Of a DNA stretch of 5,618 nucleotides, positions 5,171 through 5,618 are shown piece by piece; the first letter of the stretch is position 1; the number at the start of each line of letters is the position of its first letter. The translations under genes were made by a program, and so were the position numbers. The notes under the pieces are model-generated. The model had not been told where the DNA came from, did no database searches, and saw only the letters and a list, made by a program, of their open reading frames with translations. Location: NCBI GenBank assembly GCA_947505565.1, contig CANNLB010000239.1:1-5618 (forward strand), read 5' to 3'. This stretch comes from Acidobacteriota bacterium (lineage in GTDB: Bacteria; Acidobacteriota; Terriglobia; Bryobacterales; Bryobacteraceae).

Positions 5171-5618
5171 TTACAGCTTGACAGTGTGGAACTCCCAGCC
5201 TTTGCGGAAGGTGGGTTTGAGAAGTTTGTTGGCTTCGGAGTTGTTGGTGATGCGCATTTTTTCGGGGTCGTATTCGAGCTTGCCTTCGTGGCGCAGGGCG
5301 ATGACGCCGAGGAGCATCCATTCGACGAAGGGGGAGGCGACGTTGAAATTGGAGCAAGCGTCGCCGCCACCTTTGGCGGCGCGGATGAAGTCTCGCATGT
5401 GGCCGGGGGAGCGGGTGAGCAGCGGGGCTGGCATGCGGTAATCCTTCATCTTTTCTATAGGGAGGAGCCGGGTGTTTTCACCGTAGGTTCCGGTGGTGAG
5501 AATGCCTTTGTCGCCGAGGAAGACGCTGCCGTTGGGGGTGGGGCGGACGATTTCGGCGCCGGTGGCTTTCAGGGCTTCGAAGTCGGCGGCGTTGTAGACA
5601 CGGCCGGGGGAACGGAAG
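5171..5618 (-). CDS. Gfo/Idh/MocA-family oxidoreductase, C-terminal part (runs off right edge)
   Basis: The frame is open from the right edge to the TAA at 5171-5173 and gives the last 148 residues of a larger protein; its start and NAD(P)-binding Rossmann domain lie outside the window. Visible blocks include FLGDKGILTTGTYGENTRLLP, then KMKDYRMPAP, TRSPGHMRDFIRAAKGG, SNFNVASPFVEWMLLGVIALR, and near the end EYDPEKMRITN and FRKGWEF. This string is characteristic of the C-terminal substrate domain of the often exported Gfo/Idh/MocA proteins abundant in Acidobacteria and Planctomycetes, which act on sugars, inositols or their keto forms. An internal ATG at 5449 is not the start, since the similarity continues upstream of it. 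It is the first visible gene of the operon, 16 nt before the cytochrome. Exact substrate and signal peptide cannot be judged from this part. Confidence 0.87.
   Translation of the reverse strand, partial: FRSPGRVYNAADFEALKATGAEIVRPTPNGSVFLGDKGILTTGTYGENTRLLPIEKMKDYRMPAPLLTRSPGHMRDFIRAAKGGGDACSNFNVASPFVEWMLLGVIALRHEGKLEYDPEKMRITNNSEANKLLKPTFRKGWEFHTVKL

Noticed and set aside
5155..5370. Longer N-terminus for the cytochrome, starting at 5370
   Set aside because: It would overlap the oxidoreductase by about 200 nt, gives a Ser/Pro/Thr-rich low-complexity lead typical of out-of-frame reading, and would bury the evident signal peptide that starts at 5154.

Overview
The window has two unlike halves. 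Positions 1 to about 2750 are mobile DNA: a complete-looking insertion sequence followed by the decayed remains of a second one. Positions 2747 to 5618 are a tightly packed minus-strand operon for periplasmic oxidation: the end of a Gfo/Idh/MocA-type oxidoreductase, a di-haem cytochrome c, and a PQQ-dependent dehydrogenase. The GC-rich sequence and this combination of an acidobacterial/planctomycete-style oxidoreductase, a 'putative haem-binding domain' cytochrome and an exported quinoprotein suggest Acidobacteriota of the Solibacter/Bryobacter kind. That assignment is an inference from protein style, not from a marker gene.

Layout: (1) 24-1861, an ISKra4-family IS of about 1.84 kb on the minus strand. 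It is bounded by 21-bp inverted repeats that match at 20 positions. It carries a 133-aa accessory ORF (DUF6788-like) and a 415-aa DDE transposase frame, joined by an A8 slippery tract exactly where a -1 frameshift would fuse them into a 572-aa product. (2) 1862 to about 2750, the 3' part of an IS1182-like transposase on the plus strand. Its N-terminal region is missing and it has a one-base frameshift. A terminator-like hairpin and a probable IS end ending in CTAG follow it. (3) 2747-4342, the PQQ dehydrogenase, whose stop codon lies inside that CTAG. (4) 4339-5154, the cytochrome c, overlapping the dehydrogenase by ATGA. (5) 5171-5618, the C-terminal 148 residues of the oxidoreductase, which runs off the right edge.

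How the genes fit together: all three host genes read leftward with a 16-nt gap and a 4-nt overlap, so they are probably co-transcribed and partly translationally coupled from a promoter beyond the right edge. The natural reading is that the quinoprotein oxidises an alcohol or sugar-derived substrate outside the cytoplasm and passes electrons to the di-haem cytochrome, with the Gfo/Idh/MocA enzyme acting on a related carbohydrate. The substrate cannot be read from the sequence. The IS remnant abuts the 3' end of this operon, so its native terminator is absent or displaced.

I do not see a clearly new biological system. The points most worth a second look are the frameshift architecture of the ISKra4 element, the unusual metal-site residues of the quinoprotein, and the IS end that contains its stop codon.
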